A stretch of 64,000 bases of DNA from Ipomoea triloba (Eukaryota; Streptophyta; Magnoliopsida; Solanales; Convolvulaceae): assembly GCF_003576645.1 (NCBI RefSeq), contig NC_044929.1, positions 6,028,431 through 6,092,430 on the forward strand, read 5' to 3'. The notes under the pieces were generated by a model. It saw only the letters and a list, made by a program, of their open reading frames with translations. It was not told where the DNA came from and searched no databases. The translations under genes were made by a program, and so were the position numbers. This document shows, piece by piece, positions 34,501 to 47,611 of the stretch (the first letter of the stretch is position 1; each line of letters starts with the position of its first letter).

Positions 34501-37500
34501 GGACGTTTTGGGAATTTTTTATTTTTCGAAACTTTATGGACATTCAAGGCTCATTCTTTTCTCAACATTCTTTGCCCACTTGGCCAGTAATGGGGGGCCG
34601 AAAAAATACTCAAACTTATGTTTTTTTTTTTAATAATAACCAAGGGCGTTTTTGGAATTTTTTATTTTTTTAAACTTTATGGAAATTTAAAGCTCATTCT
34701 TTTGTAAACTTTCTTTGCTCACTTGGCCAGTAATGAGGGTCTGAAAAAACTCGTCAAACTTATGCTTTTTTTTTTTAACAATAACCACGGGTGTTTTGGG
34801 AAATTTTTATGTTTTTCAATCTTTATGGAGATTCAAGGCTCATTCTTTTCGAAACTTTCTTTGTCCACTTGGCCACTAATGAGGGACGAAAAAACACCTT
34901 AAACTTATGATTTTTTTTATACATAATAACCAAGGGCATTTTGGAGAATTTTTTATTTTTTCAAACTTTATGGAAATTCAAGGCCCATTCTTTTATAAAC
35001 TTTCTTTACCCACTTGGCCAGTAATGAGGGGGCCCAAAAAACTTCTTAAACTTATGTTTTTTTTAAAAATAATAATCAAGGGCATTTTGGGAAATTTTTT
35101 TATTTTTCAAACTTTATGGAGAATCAAGGCTCATTCTTTTCTCTAATTTCTTTGCCCACTTAGCCAGTAATGAGGGTGCCGAAAAAACTCCTCAAATTTA
35201 AGGCTCATTCTTTTGTAAACTTTCTTTGCTCACTTGGCCAGTAATGAGGGTCGGAAAATACTCGTCAAACAAATGCTTTTTTTTTTTTTAATTATAACCA
35301 AGGGTGTTTTGGGAATTTTTTAGTTTTTCAATCTTTATGGAGATTCAAGGCTCATTATTTTCGAAACATTCTTTGCCCACTTGGCCACTAATGAGGGCCG
35401 AAAAAACATCTTAAACTTATGATTTTTTTATACATAATAACCAAGGACGTTTTGGGAATTTTTTATTTTTCTAAACTTTATGGAGATTCAAGGTTCATTC
35501 TTTTTCTCAACTTTCTTTGCCCACTTGGCCAGTAATGGGGGCCGAAAAAACTCCTCAAACTTATGTTTTTTTTTTTAAAAAAAAAACCAAGGGCATTTTG
35601 CGAAATTATTTAGTTTTTCAAAATTTATGGAGATTCAAGGCTCATTCTTTTCTGAACTTTCTTTGCTCACTTGGCCAGTAATGAGGGCCAAAAAAACTCC
35701 TTAAACTTATGTTTTTTTTTAAATAATAACCAAAAAAACTCCTTAAACTTATGTTTTTTTTTAAATAATAACCAAGGGTGTTTCTTAAACTTATGTTTTT
35801 TTTTAAATAATAACCAAGGGTGTTTTGGGAATTTTTGTTTTTTTTTAAATAATAACCAAGGGTGTTTTGGGAATTTTTTATTTTTCTAAACTTTATGGAG
35901 ATTCAAGGCTCATTCTTTTCTCAACTTTCTTTTCTCACTTGGCCAGTAGTGAGGACCCGGAAAAAAAAATTCAAACTTATGTTTTTTTTAAAAAAAAAAA
36001 TAATAACCAAGGACATTTTGTGGAATTTTTATTTTTTCAAACTTTATGGAGATTCAAGGCTCATTCTTTTCGAAACTTTCTTTGCCCACTTGGCCAGTAA
36101 TGAGGGGCCGAAAAAACTCCTTAAAATTATGTTTTTTTTTTAAAATAATAACCAAGGGCATTTTGGTAATTTTTTATTTTTCTAAACTTTATGGAGATTC
36201 AATGCTCATTCTTTTCTCAACTCTCTTTGCCCACTTCGCCAGTAATGAGGGTGCCGAAAAAACTCTTCAAACTTATGTTTTTTTTAACAATAACCAAGGG
36301 CGTTTTAGGAATTTTTTATTTTTCTAAACCTTATGGAAATTCAAAGCTCATTCTTTTGTAAAGTTTATTTGCTCACTTGGCCAGTAATGAGGGTCCGAAA
36401 AAACTCGTCAAACTTATGCTTTTTTTTTTTTAATAATAACCAAGGGTGCTTTGGGAAATTTTTTAGTTTTTCAATCTTTATGGAGATTTAAGACTCATTC
36501 TTTTAGAAACTTTTTTTGCCCACTTGACCACTAATGAGGGCCGAAAAAACACATTAAACTTATGATTTTTTTATACATAATAACCAAGGACGTTTTGGGA
36601 ATTTTTTATTTTTCGAAACTTTATGGAGATTCGAGACTCATTCTTTTCACAACATTCTTTGCCCACTTGGCCAGTAATGGGGGGGCCGAAAAAACTACTC
36701 AAACTTATGTTTTTTTTAATAATAACCAAGGGCGTTTTCAGAATTTTTTATTTTTTTTAAACTTTATGGAAATTCAAAGCTCATTCTTTTGTAAACATTC
36801 TTTGCTCACTTGACCAGTAATGAGGGTTCGAAAAAACTAGTCAAACTTATGCTTTTTTTTAATAATAACCACGGGTGTTTTGGGAAATTTTTTAGTTTTT
36901 CAATCTTTATGGAGATTCAAGGCTCATTCTTTTCGAAACTTTCTTTGTCTACATGGCCACTAATGACAGACGAAAAAACACCTTAAACTTATGATTTTTT
37001 TATACATAATAACCAAGGACGTATTGGGAATTTTTTATTTTTCTAAACTTTATGGAGATTCAAGGCTCATTCTTTTTCTCAACTTTCTTTGCCCACTTGG
37101 CCAGTAACTGGGGCCGAAAAAACTCATCAAACTTATGTTTTTTAAAAAAAATAACCAAGGGCATTTTGGGGAATTTTTTATTTTTTAAAACTTTATGGAA
37201 ATTCAAGGCTCATTCTTTTCTAAACTTTCTTTACCCACTTGGCCAGTAATGAGGGGGCCCAAAAAACTTCTTAAACTTATGTTTTTTTTAAATAATAATC
37301 AAGGGCATTTTGGGGAAATTTTTTATTTTTCAAACTTTATGGAGATTAAAGACTCTTTCTTTTTCTAAACTTTATTTACTCACTTGGCCAGTAATGAGGG
37401 TGCCGAAAAAACTTTTCAAACTTATGTTTTTTTTTTAAAATAATAACTAAGGGCGTTTTTGGAAATTTTATATTTTTCTAAACTTTATGGAAATTCAAGG

Positions 37501-39702
37501 CTCATTCATTTGTAAACTTTCTTTGACCACTTGTCCAGTAATGAGGGGCCAAAAAAACTTCTCAAACTTATGTTTTTTTTTTTGAAATAATAACCAAGGG
37601 CATTATGGGGAATTTATTATTTTTCTAAATTTTATGAAGATTCATGGAACATTCTTTTCTAAACTTTCTTTGCTCACTTGACCAGTAATGAGCATCCGAA
37701 AAACCCGTCAAACTTATGTTTTTTTTTTAAAATAATAACCAATGGCGTTTTGAGAATTTTTTTATCTTTCTAAACTTTATGGAGATTCAAGGCTCATTTG
37801 TTTTTCAACTTTCTTTGCCACTTGGCCAGTGGTGAGGGGCCGAAAAAACTGTTCAAACCTATGTTTTTTTTTAAAATAATAATCAAGGGCATTTTGGGGA
37901 TTTTTTTTTATTTTTTCAAACTTTATGGAGATTCAAGGCTCATTCTTTTCTAAACTTTCTTTGCCCACTTGGCCTGCAATGAGCGTCCGAAAAAACTCCT
38001 TAAACTTATGTTTTTTTTTTAAATAATAATCAAGAGCGTTTTGGGAATTTTTTATTTTTCTAAACTTTATGGAGATTCAAAGCTCATTCTTTTCTCAACT
38101 TTCTTTGCCCACTTGGCCAGTAATGATGGCCGAAAAAACTCCTCAAACTTATGTTTTTTTTTAATAATAACCAAGGGCGTTTTGGGATTTTTTTTTATTT
38201 TTTCAGACTTTATGGATATTCAAAGCTCATTCTTTTGTAAACTTTCTTTGCCCACTTGGCCAATAATGAGGGGCCCATAAAACTCCTCAAACTTATGATT
38301 TTTTTTAAATAATAACCAAGGGCGTTTTGGGGAATTTTTTAGTTTTTCCAAACATTATGGAGATTCACGGCTCATTCTTTTCTGAACTTTCTTTGACCAC
38401 TTGGCTAGTAATGAGCGGTCGAAAAAACTTCTCAAAGTTATGTTTTTTTTTTTCTAATAATAACTAAGGGCGTTTTGGGAATTTTTTATTTTTCTAAACT
38501 TGATGGAGATTCAAGGCTCATTCTTTTCTCAACTTTCTTTGCCCACTTAGCCAGTAATGAGGGTACCGAAAAAACTTATCAAAGTTATGTTTTTTTTAAT
38601 AATAACCAAGGGCGTTTTGGGAATTTTTTATTTTTCTAAACTTTATGGAGATTCAAGGCTCATTCTTTACTCAACTTTCTTTGCTCAATTGGCCAGTAGG
38701 AGGAGCCGAAAAAATTCCTCAAACTTATGTTTTTTTTAAAAAAAAAAAATAACCAAGGGCATTTTGGGGAATGTTTTATTTTTTCAAACTTTATGGAGAT
38801 TCAAGGCTCATTCTTTTCTAAACTTTCTTTGCTCACTTAGCCTGTAATGAGAGTCCGAAAAAACTCGTCAAACTTATGGTTTTTTTAATAATAATCACGA
38901 GTGTTTTTGCGAAATTATTTAGTTTTTCAAACTTTATGGAGATTCAAGGCTCATTCTTTTCTAAACTTTCTTTGCTCACTTAGCTTGTAATGAGAGTCCG
39001 AAAAAACTCGTCAAACTTATGGTTTTTTTTAATAATAATCACGAGGGTTTTTGCGAAATTATTTAGTTTTTCAAACTTTATGGAGATTTAAGGCTAATTC
39101 TTTTCTGAACTTTCTTTGCTCACTTAGCCAGTAATGAGGGTGCCAAAAAAACTCCTCAAACTTATGTTTTTTTTTTTAATAATAACCAAGGGCGTTTTGG
39201 GAATTTTTTATTTTTCTAAACCTTATGGAAATTCAAGGCTCATTCTTTTGTAAACTTTATTTGCTCACTTGACCAGTAATGAGGGTCCGAAAAAACTCGT
39301 CAACCTTATGCTTTTTTTTTTTTTAATAATAACCAACGGTGTTTTGGGAAATTTTTTAGTTTTTCAATCTTTATGGAGATTCAAGGCTCTTTCTTTTCGA
39401 AACTTTCTTTGTCCACTTGGCCACTAATGAGAGCCGAAAAAACACCTTAAACTTATGTCTTTTTTTAAAATAATAACCAAGGGCGTTTTGGGAATTCTTT
39501 GTTTTTTCAAACTTTATGAAGATTCAAGGCTCATTCTTTTCTAAACTTTCTTTGCTCACTTAGCCTGTAATGAGCGTCCGAAAAAACTCGTCAAACTTAT
39601 GTTTTTTTTTAGTAATAATCACGGCTGTTTTTGCGAAATTATTTAGTTTTTCAAAATTTATGGAGATTCAAGGCTCANNNNNNNNNNNNNNNNNNNNNNN
39701 NN

Positions 39703-41060
39703 TTTGCCACTTGGCAGTAATGAGGGGCGAAAAACACCTTAAACTTATGATTTTTTTTACATAATAACCAAGGCGTTTTGGGAATTTTTTATTTTTCTAA
39801 ACTTTATGGAGATTCAAAACTGGCCGAAAAAACTCCTTAAACTTATGTCTTTTTTTAAAATAATAACCAAGGGCGTTTTGGGATTTTTATTATTTCTAAA
39901 CTTTTGGATTCAAGGCTCATTTTTTCTCTAATTTCTTTGCCACTTCCAGTAATAGGCCGAAAAAACCTTAAACTTATGTTTTTTTAAATAATAACCAAGG
40001 GCGTTTTGGGAATTTTTATTTTTTAAACTTATGGAAATTCATAAGCTGCATTCTTTTGTAAACTTTCTTTGCTCACTTGGCCAGTAATGAGGGTCCGAGA
40101 AAAACTCGTCAACATGCTTTTTTTTTTTAATAAATAACCACGGGTGTTTTTGGAAATTTTTTAGTTTTCAATCTTTATGGAGATTCAAGGCTTTCTTTTC
40201 GAAACTATTCTTTGCCCACTTGGCACTAATGGGCCGAAACCACTTAGTTTTAAAAAACAAGTTTTGAAATTTTATTTCAAACTTAAATAGGCTCATTTCA
40301 ACTCTGTCTTGCAGTAGTAGGCGAAACTTAAATATGTTTTTTTAAAATCAGGGCATTGGATATTTCAAACTTGATCAAGGCTCTTTTTTCTAACTTCTTG
40401 CCTATGTATGAGGCGAAACGTCAACTAGGTTTTATATATGAGTTTTTCTTGTTTCAAACTTTATGGAGATTCAAGGCTCATTCTTTTCTGAACTTTCTTT
40501 GCCTTGGCCAGTAATGAGGGTGCCGAAAAAAACTCCTCAAACTTATGTTTTTTTTTAAATAATAACCAAGGGGTTTTGGGAATTTTTTATTTTTTAAACC
40601 TTTATGGAAATTCAAGGCTCATTCTTTTGTAAACTTTACTTTGCTCACTTGCCAGTAATGAGGGTCCGAAAAAACTCGTCAACTTATGCTTTTTTTTTTT
40701 AATAATAACCACGGTGTTTTGGGAATTTTTTATTTTTCAACTTTATGGAGATTTCAAGGCTCATTCTTTTCGAAACTTTCTTTGTCCACTTGGCACTAAT
40801 GAGGGCCGAAAAAACACCAAACTTATGTTTTTTTTAACAAATAACCAAGGGCGTTTTGGGGAATTTTTTATTTTTAAACTTTATGGAGATTCAAGGCTCA
40901 TTCTTTTCTCAACTTTCTTTGCCACTTGGCCAGTAATGGGGGCCGAAAAAACTCTCAAACTTATGTTTTTTTTTTAATAACCACGGGCATTTTGGAAATT
41001 TTTTGATTTTTCAAAACTTTATGGAGATTAAAGGCTCATTCTTTTCTGTAACTTTCTTTG
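39703..41060. other. Satellite stretch with many small deletions
   Basis: After the 25-bp N gap, monomers lose bases at many sites (TTTGCCACTTGGCAGTAATG for the usual TTTGCCCACTTGGCCAGTAATG). Between about 40,220 and 40,440 they are barely recognisable. Elsewhere in the array such deletions are rare. This fits a poorly corrected stretch of the assembly better than biology. Confidence 0.6.
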
Positions 41061-43630
41061 CTCACTTGGCCAGTAATGAGGGCCGAAAAAAACCTTAAAC
41101 TTATGTTTTTTTTTAATAATAACCACGGGTGTTTTGGGAAATTTTTTAGTTTTTCAATCTTTATGGAGATTCAAGGCTCATTCTTTTCGAAACTTTCTTT
41201 GTCCATTTGGCCACTAATGAGGGCCGAAAAAACTCTTTAAACTTATGTCTTTTTTAAAAATAATAACCAAGGGCGTTTTGGAAATTTTTTATTTTTCTAA
41301 ACTTTATGGAGATTCAAGGCTCAATCTTTTCTCAACTTTCTTTGCTCAATTGGCCAGTAGTGAGGAGCCGAAAAAACTCCTCAAACTTATGTTTTTTTAA
41401 AAGAAAAAAATAACCAAGGGCATTTTGGGGAATGTTTAATTTTTTCAAACTTTATGGATTTTCAAGGCTCATTTTTTTTCTAAACTTTCTTTGCTCACTT
41501 AGCCTGTAATGAGAGTCCGAAAAAACTCGTCAAACTTATGGTTTTTTTAATAATAATCACGAGTGTTTTTGCGAAATTATTTAGTTTTTCAAACTTTATG
41601 GAGATTCAAGGCTAATTCTTTTCTGAACTTTCTTTGCTCACTTAGCCTGTAATGAGGGTGCCAAAAAAACTCCTCAAACTTATGTTTTTTTTTTTATAAT
41701 AACCAAGGGCGTTTTGGGAATTTTTTATTTTTCTAAACCTTATGGAAATTCAAGGTTCATTCTTTTGTAAACTTTATTTGCTCACTTGACCAGTAATGAG
41801 GGTCCGAAAAAACTCGTCAACCTTATGCTTTTTTTTTTTTTAATAATAACCAACGGTGTTTTGGGAAATTTTTTAGTTTTTCAATCTTTATGGAGATTCA
41901 AGGCTCTTTCTTTTCGAAACTTTCTTTGTCCACTTGGCCACTAATGAGAGCCGAAAAAACACCTTAAACTTATGTCTTTTTTTAAAATAATAACCAAGGG
42001 CGTTTTGGGAATTCTTTGTTTTTTCAAACTTTATGAAGATTCAAGGCTCATTCTTTTCTAAACTTTCTTTGCTCACTTAGCCTGTAATGAGCGTCCGAAA
42101 AAACTCGTCAAACTTATGTTTTTTTTTAGTAATAATCACGGCTGTTTTTGCGAAATTATTTAGTTTTTCAAAATTTATGGAGATTCAAGGCTCATTCTTT
42201 TCTGAACTTTCTTTGCTCACTTGGCCAGTAATGAGGGCCGAAAAAACACCTTAAACTTATGATTTTTTTATACATAATAACCAAGGACGTTTTGGGAATT
42301 TTTAATTTTTCTAAACTTTATGGAGATTCAAGGCTTATTCTTTTCTAAACTCTCTTTGCCCTTTTGGCTAGTTATGATGGGCCGAAAAAACTCCTTAAAC
42401 TTATGTCTTTTTTTAAAATAATAACCAAGGGCGTTTTGGGAATTTTTTATTATTCTAAACTTTTTGGAGATTCAAGGCTCATTCTTTTCTCTAATTTCTT
42501 TGCCCATTTAGCCAGTAATGAGGGTGCCGAAAAAACTCCTCAAAATTATGTTTTTTTTTAATAATAACCAAGGTCGTTTTGGGAATTTTTTATTTTTCTA
42601 AACCTTATGGAAATTTAAGGCTCATTCTTTTGTAAACTTTCTTTGCTCACTTGGCCAGTAATGAGGGTCGGAAAATACTCGTCAAACAAATGCTTTTTTT
42701 TTTTTTAATAATTATAACCAAGGGTGTTTTGGGAAATTTTTTAGTTTTTCAATCTTTATGGAGATTCAAGGCTCATTATTTTCGAAACATTCTTTGCCCA
42801 CTTGGCCACTAATGAGGGCCGAAAAAACACCTTAAACTTATGATTTTTTTATACATAATAACCAAGGACGTTTTGGGAATTTTTTATTTTTCTAAACTTT
42901 ATGGAGATTAAAGGCTCATTCTTTTGTAAACTTTCTTTGCCCTTTTGGCTAGTAATGATGGGCCGAAAAAACTCTTTAAACTTATGTCTTTTTTTAAAAT
43001 AATAACCAAGGGCGTTTTGGGAATTTTTTTTATTTTTTTAAACTTTATGGAAATTCAAAGCTCATTCTTTTGTAAAATTTATTTGTCCACTTGGCCACTA
43101 ATGAGGGTCGAAAAAACACCTTAAACTTATGATTTTTTTATACATAATAACCAAGGACGATTTGGGAATTTTTTATTATTCTAAACTTTTTGGAGATTCA
43201 AGGCTCATTCTTTTCTCTAATTTCTTTGCCCACTTTGCCAGTAACGAGGGTGCCGAAAAAACTCATCAAACTTATGTTTTTTTTTAATAATAACCAAGGT
43301 CGTTTTGGTAATTTTTTATTTTTCTAAACTTTATTGAAATTTAAGGCTCATTCTTTTGTAAACTTTCTTTGGTCACTTGGCCAGTAATGAGGGTCGGAAA
43401 ATACTCGTCAAACAAATGCTTTTTTTTTTAAATTATAACCAAGGGTGTTTTGTGAAATTTTTTGGTTTTTCAATCTTTATGGAGATTCAAGGCTCATTAT
43501 TTTCGAAACATTCTTTGCCCACTTGGCCACTAATGAGGGCCGAAAAAACACCTTAAACTTATGATTTTTTTATACATAATAACCAAGGACGTTTTGGGAA
43601 TTTTTTATTTTTCTAAACTTTATGGAGATT

Positions 43631-43856
43631 NNNNNNNNNNNNNNNNNNNNNNNNNNNNNNNNNNNNNNNNNNNNNNNNNNNNNNNNNNNNNNNNNNNNNN
43701 NNNNNNNNNNNNNNNNNNNNNNNNNNNNNNNNNNNNNNNNNNNNNNNNNNNNNNNNNNNNNNNNNNNNNNNNNNNNNNNNNNNNNNNNNNNNNNNNNNNN
43801 NNNNNNNNNNNNNNNNNNNNNNNNNNNNNNNNNNNNNNNNNNNNNNNNNNNNNNNN
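43631..43856. other. Assembly gap (226 N)
   Basis: The 717 bp before the gap (42,914-43,630) reappear directly after it (43,857-44,573), which suggests overlapping contig ends that were not merged. Confidence 0.95.
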
Positions 43857-46800
43857 GCTCATTCTTTTGTAAACTTTCTTTGCCCTTTTGGCTAGTAATG
43901 ATGGGCCGAAAAAACTCTTTAAACTTATGTCTTTTTTTAAAATAATAACCAAGGGCGTTTTGGGAATTTTTTTTATTTTTTTAAACTTTATGGAAATTCA
44001 AAGCTCATTCTTTTGTAAAATTTATTTGTCCACTTGGCCACTAATGAGGGTCGAAAAAACACCTTAAACTTATGATTTTTTTATACATAATAACCAAGGA
44101 CGATTTGGGAATTTTTTATTATTCTAAACTTTTTGGAGATTCAAGGCTCATTCTTTTCTCTAATTTCTTTGCCCACTTTGCCAGTAACGAGGGTGCCGAA
44201 AAAACTCATCAAACTTATGTTTTTTTTTAATAATAACCAAGGTCGTTTTGGTAATTTTTTATTTTTCTAAACTTTATTGAAATTTAAGGCTCATTCTTTT
44301 GTAAACTTTCTTTGGTCACTTGGCCAGTAATGAGGGTCGGAAAATACTCGTCAAACAAATGCTTTTTTTTTTAAATTATAACCAAGGGTGTTTTGTGAAA
44401 TTTTTTGGTTTTTCAATCTTTATGGAGATTCAAGGCTCATTATTTTCGAAACATTCTTTGCCCACTTGGCCACTAATGAGGGCCGAAAAAACACCTTAAA
44501 CTTATGATTTTTTTATACATAATAACCAAGGACGTTTTGGGAATTTTTTATTTTTCTAAACTTTATGGAGATTTAAGGCTCATTCTTTTCTCAACTTTCT
44601 TTGCCCACTTGGCCAGTAATGGGGGACCGAAAAAACTCATCAAACTTATGTTTTTTTTTTAAAAAAAAAACCAAGGGCATTTTGGGAAATTTTTTATTTT
44701 TGCAAACTTTATGGAGATTCAAGGCTCATTCTTTTCTAAACTTTCTTTGCTCACTTAGCCTGTAATGAGAGTCCGAAAAAACTCGTCAAACTTATGGTTT
44801 TTTTTTAATAATAATCACGAGTGTTTTTGCAAAATTATTTAGTTTTTCAAACTTTATGAAGATTCAAGGCTCATTGTTTTCTGAACTTTCTTTGCTCACT
44901 TAGCCAGTAATGAGGGTGCCGAAAAAACTCCTCAAACTTATGTTTTTTTTTTTAATAATAACCAAGGGCGTTTTGGGAATTTTTTATTTTTCTAAACTTT
45001 ATGGAAATTCAAGGCTCATTCTTTTGTAAACTTTATTTGCTCACTTGACCAGTAATGAGGGTCCGAAAAAACTCGTCAACCTTATGCTTTTTTTTTTTTT
45101 AATAATAACCACGGGTGTTTGGGTAATTTTTTAGTTTTTCAATCTTTATGGAGATTCAAGGCTCATTCTTTTCGAAACTTTTTTTGCCCACTTGGCCACT
45201 AATGAGGGCCGAAAAAACACCTTAAACTTATGATTTTTTTATACATAATAACCAAGGACGTTTTGGGAATTTTTTATTTTTCTAAACTTTATGGAGATTC
45301 AAGGCTCATTCTTTTCTAAACTTTCTTTGCCCACTTGGCCAGTAATGGGGGACCGAAAAAACTCATCAAACTTATGTTTTTTTTTTAAAAAAAAAACCAA
45401 GGGCATTTTGGGAAATTTTTTATTTTTGCAAACTTTATGGAGATTCAAGGCTCATTCTTTTCTAAACTTTCTTTGCTCACTTAGCCTGTAATGAGAGTCC
45501 GAAAAAACTCGTCAAACTTATGGTTTTTTTTTAATAATAATCACGAGTGTTTTTGCAAAATTATTTAGTTTTTCAAACTTTATGAAGATTCAAGGCTCAT
45601 TGTTTTCTGAACTTTCTTTGCTCACTTAGCCAGTAATGAGGGTGCCGAAAAAACTCCTCAAACTTATGTTTTTTTTTTTAATAATAACCAAGGGCGTTTT
45701 GGGAATTTTTTATTTTTCTAAACTTTATGGAAATTCAAGGCTCATTCTTTTGTAAACTTTATTTGCTCACTTGACCAGTAATGAGGGTCCGAAAAAACTC
45801 GTCAACCTTATGCTTTTTTTTTTTATAATAACCACGGGTGTTTTGGGAAATTTTTTAGTTTTTCAATNAATTTTTTAGTTTTTCAATCTTTATGGAGATT
45901 CAAGGCTCATTCTTTTCGAAACTTTTTTTGCCCACTTGGCCACTAATGAGGGCCGAAAAAACACCTTAAACTTAAGATTTTTTTATACATAATAACCAAG
46001 GACGTTTTGGGAATTTTTTATTTTTCGAAACTTTATGGAGATTCAAGACTCATTCTTTTCTCAACATTCTTTGCCCACTTGGCCAGTAATGGGGCCGAAA
46101 AAACTACTCAAACTTATGTTTTTTTTTTTATAATAACCAAGGGCGTTTTCGGAATTTTTTATTTTTTAAAACTTTATGGAAATTCAAAGCTCATTCTTTT
46201 GTAAACTTTCTTTGCTCACTTGGCCAGTAATGAGGGTCCGAAAAAACTCGTCAAACTTATGCTTTTTTTTTTTAATAATAACCACGGGTGTTTTGGGAAA
46301 TTTTTTAGTTTTTCAATCTTTATGGAGATTCAAGGCTCATTCTTTTCGAAACTTTCTTTGTCCACTTGGCCACTAATGAGGGCCGAAAAAACACCTTAAA
46401 CTTATGATTTTTTTATACATAATAACCAAGGACGTTTTGGGAATTTTTTATTTTTCGAAACTTTATGGAGATTCAAGACTCATTCTTTTCTCAACATTCT
46501 TTGCCCACTTGGCCAGTAATGGGGCCGAAAAAACTACTCAAACTTATGTTTTTTTTTTTATAATAACCAAGGGCGTTTTCGGAATTTTTTATTTTTTAAA
46601 ACTTTATGGAAATTCAAAGCTCATTCTTTTGTAAACTTTCTTTGCTCACTTGGCCAGTAATGAGGGTCCGAAAAAACTCGTCAAACTTATGCTTTTTTTT
46701 TTTAATAATAACCACAGGTGTTTTGGGAAATTTTTTAGTTTTTCAATCTTTATGGAGATTCAAGGCTCATTCTTTTCGAAACTTTCTTTGTCCATTTGGC

Positions 46801-47222
46801 CACTAATGAGGGCCGAAAAAACACCTTAAACTTATGATTTTTTTTATACATAATAACCAAGGACGTTTTGCGAAATTATTTAGTTTTTCAAACTTTATGG
46901 AGATTCAAGGCTCATTCTTTTCTAAACTTTCTTTGCTCACTTAGCCTGTAATGAGAGTCCGAAAAAACTCGTCAAACTTATGGTTTTTTTAATAATAATC
47001 ACGAGTGTTTTTGCGAAATTATTTAGTTTTTCAAACTTTATGGAGATTCAAGGCTCATTGTTTTCTGAACTTTCTTTGCTCACTTGGCCAGTAATGAGGG
47101 CCGAAAAAACTCTTTAAACTTATGTTTTTTTTTTAAATAATAACCAAGGGTGTTTTGGGAATTTTTTATTTTTCTAAACTTTATGGAGATTCAAGGCTCA
47201 TTCTTTTCTCAACTTTCTTTGC

Positions 47223-47611
47223 NNNNNNNNNNNNNNNNNNNNNNNNNNNNNNNNNNNNNNNNNNNNNNNNNNNNNNNNNNNNNNNNNNNNNNNNNNNNNN
47301 NNNNNNNNNNNNNNNNNNNNNNNNNNNNNNNNNNNNNNNNNNNNNNNNNNNNNNNNNNNNNNNNNNNNNNNNNNNNNNNNNNNNNNNNNNNNNNNNNNNN
47401 NNNNNNNNNNNNNNNNNNNNNNNNNNNNNNNNNNNNNNNNNNNNNNNNNNNNNNNNNNNNNNNNNNNNNNNNNNNNNNNNNNNNNNNNNNNNNNNNNNNN
47501 NNNNNNNNNNNNNNNNNNNNNNNNNNNNNNNNNNNNNNNNNNNNNNNNNNNNNNNNNNNNNNNNNNNNNNNNNNNNNNNNNNNNNNNNNNNNNNNNNNNN
47601 NNNNNNNNNNN
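47223..47611. other. Assembly gap (389 N)
   Basis: Satellite sequence on both sides. The run has exactly the same length as the gap at 60,548-60,936. The flanking monomers are not obvious duplicates of each other. Confidence 0.95.
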
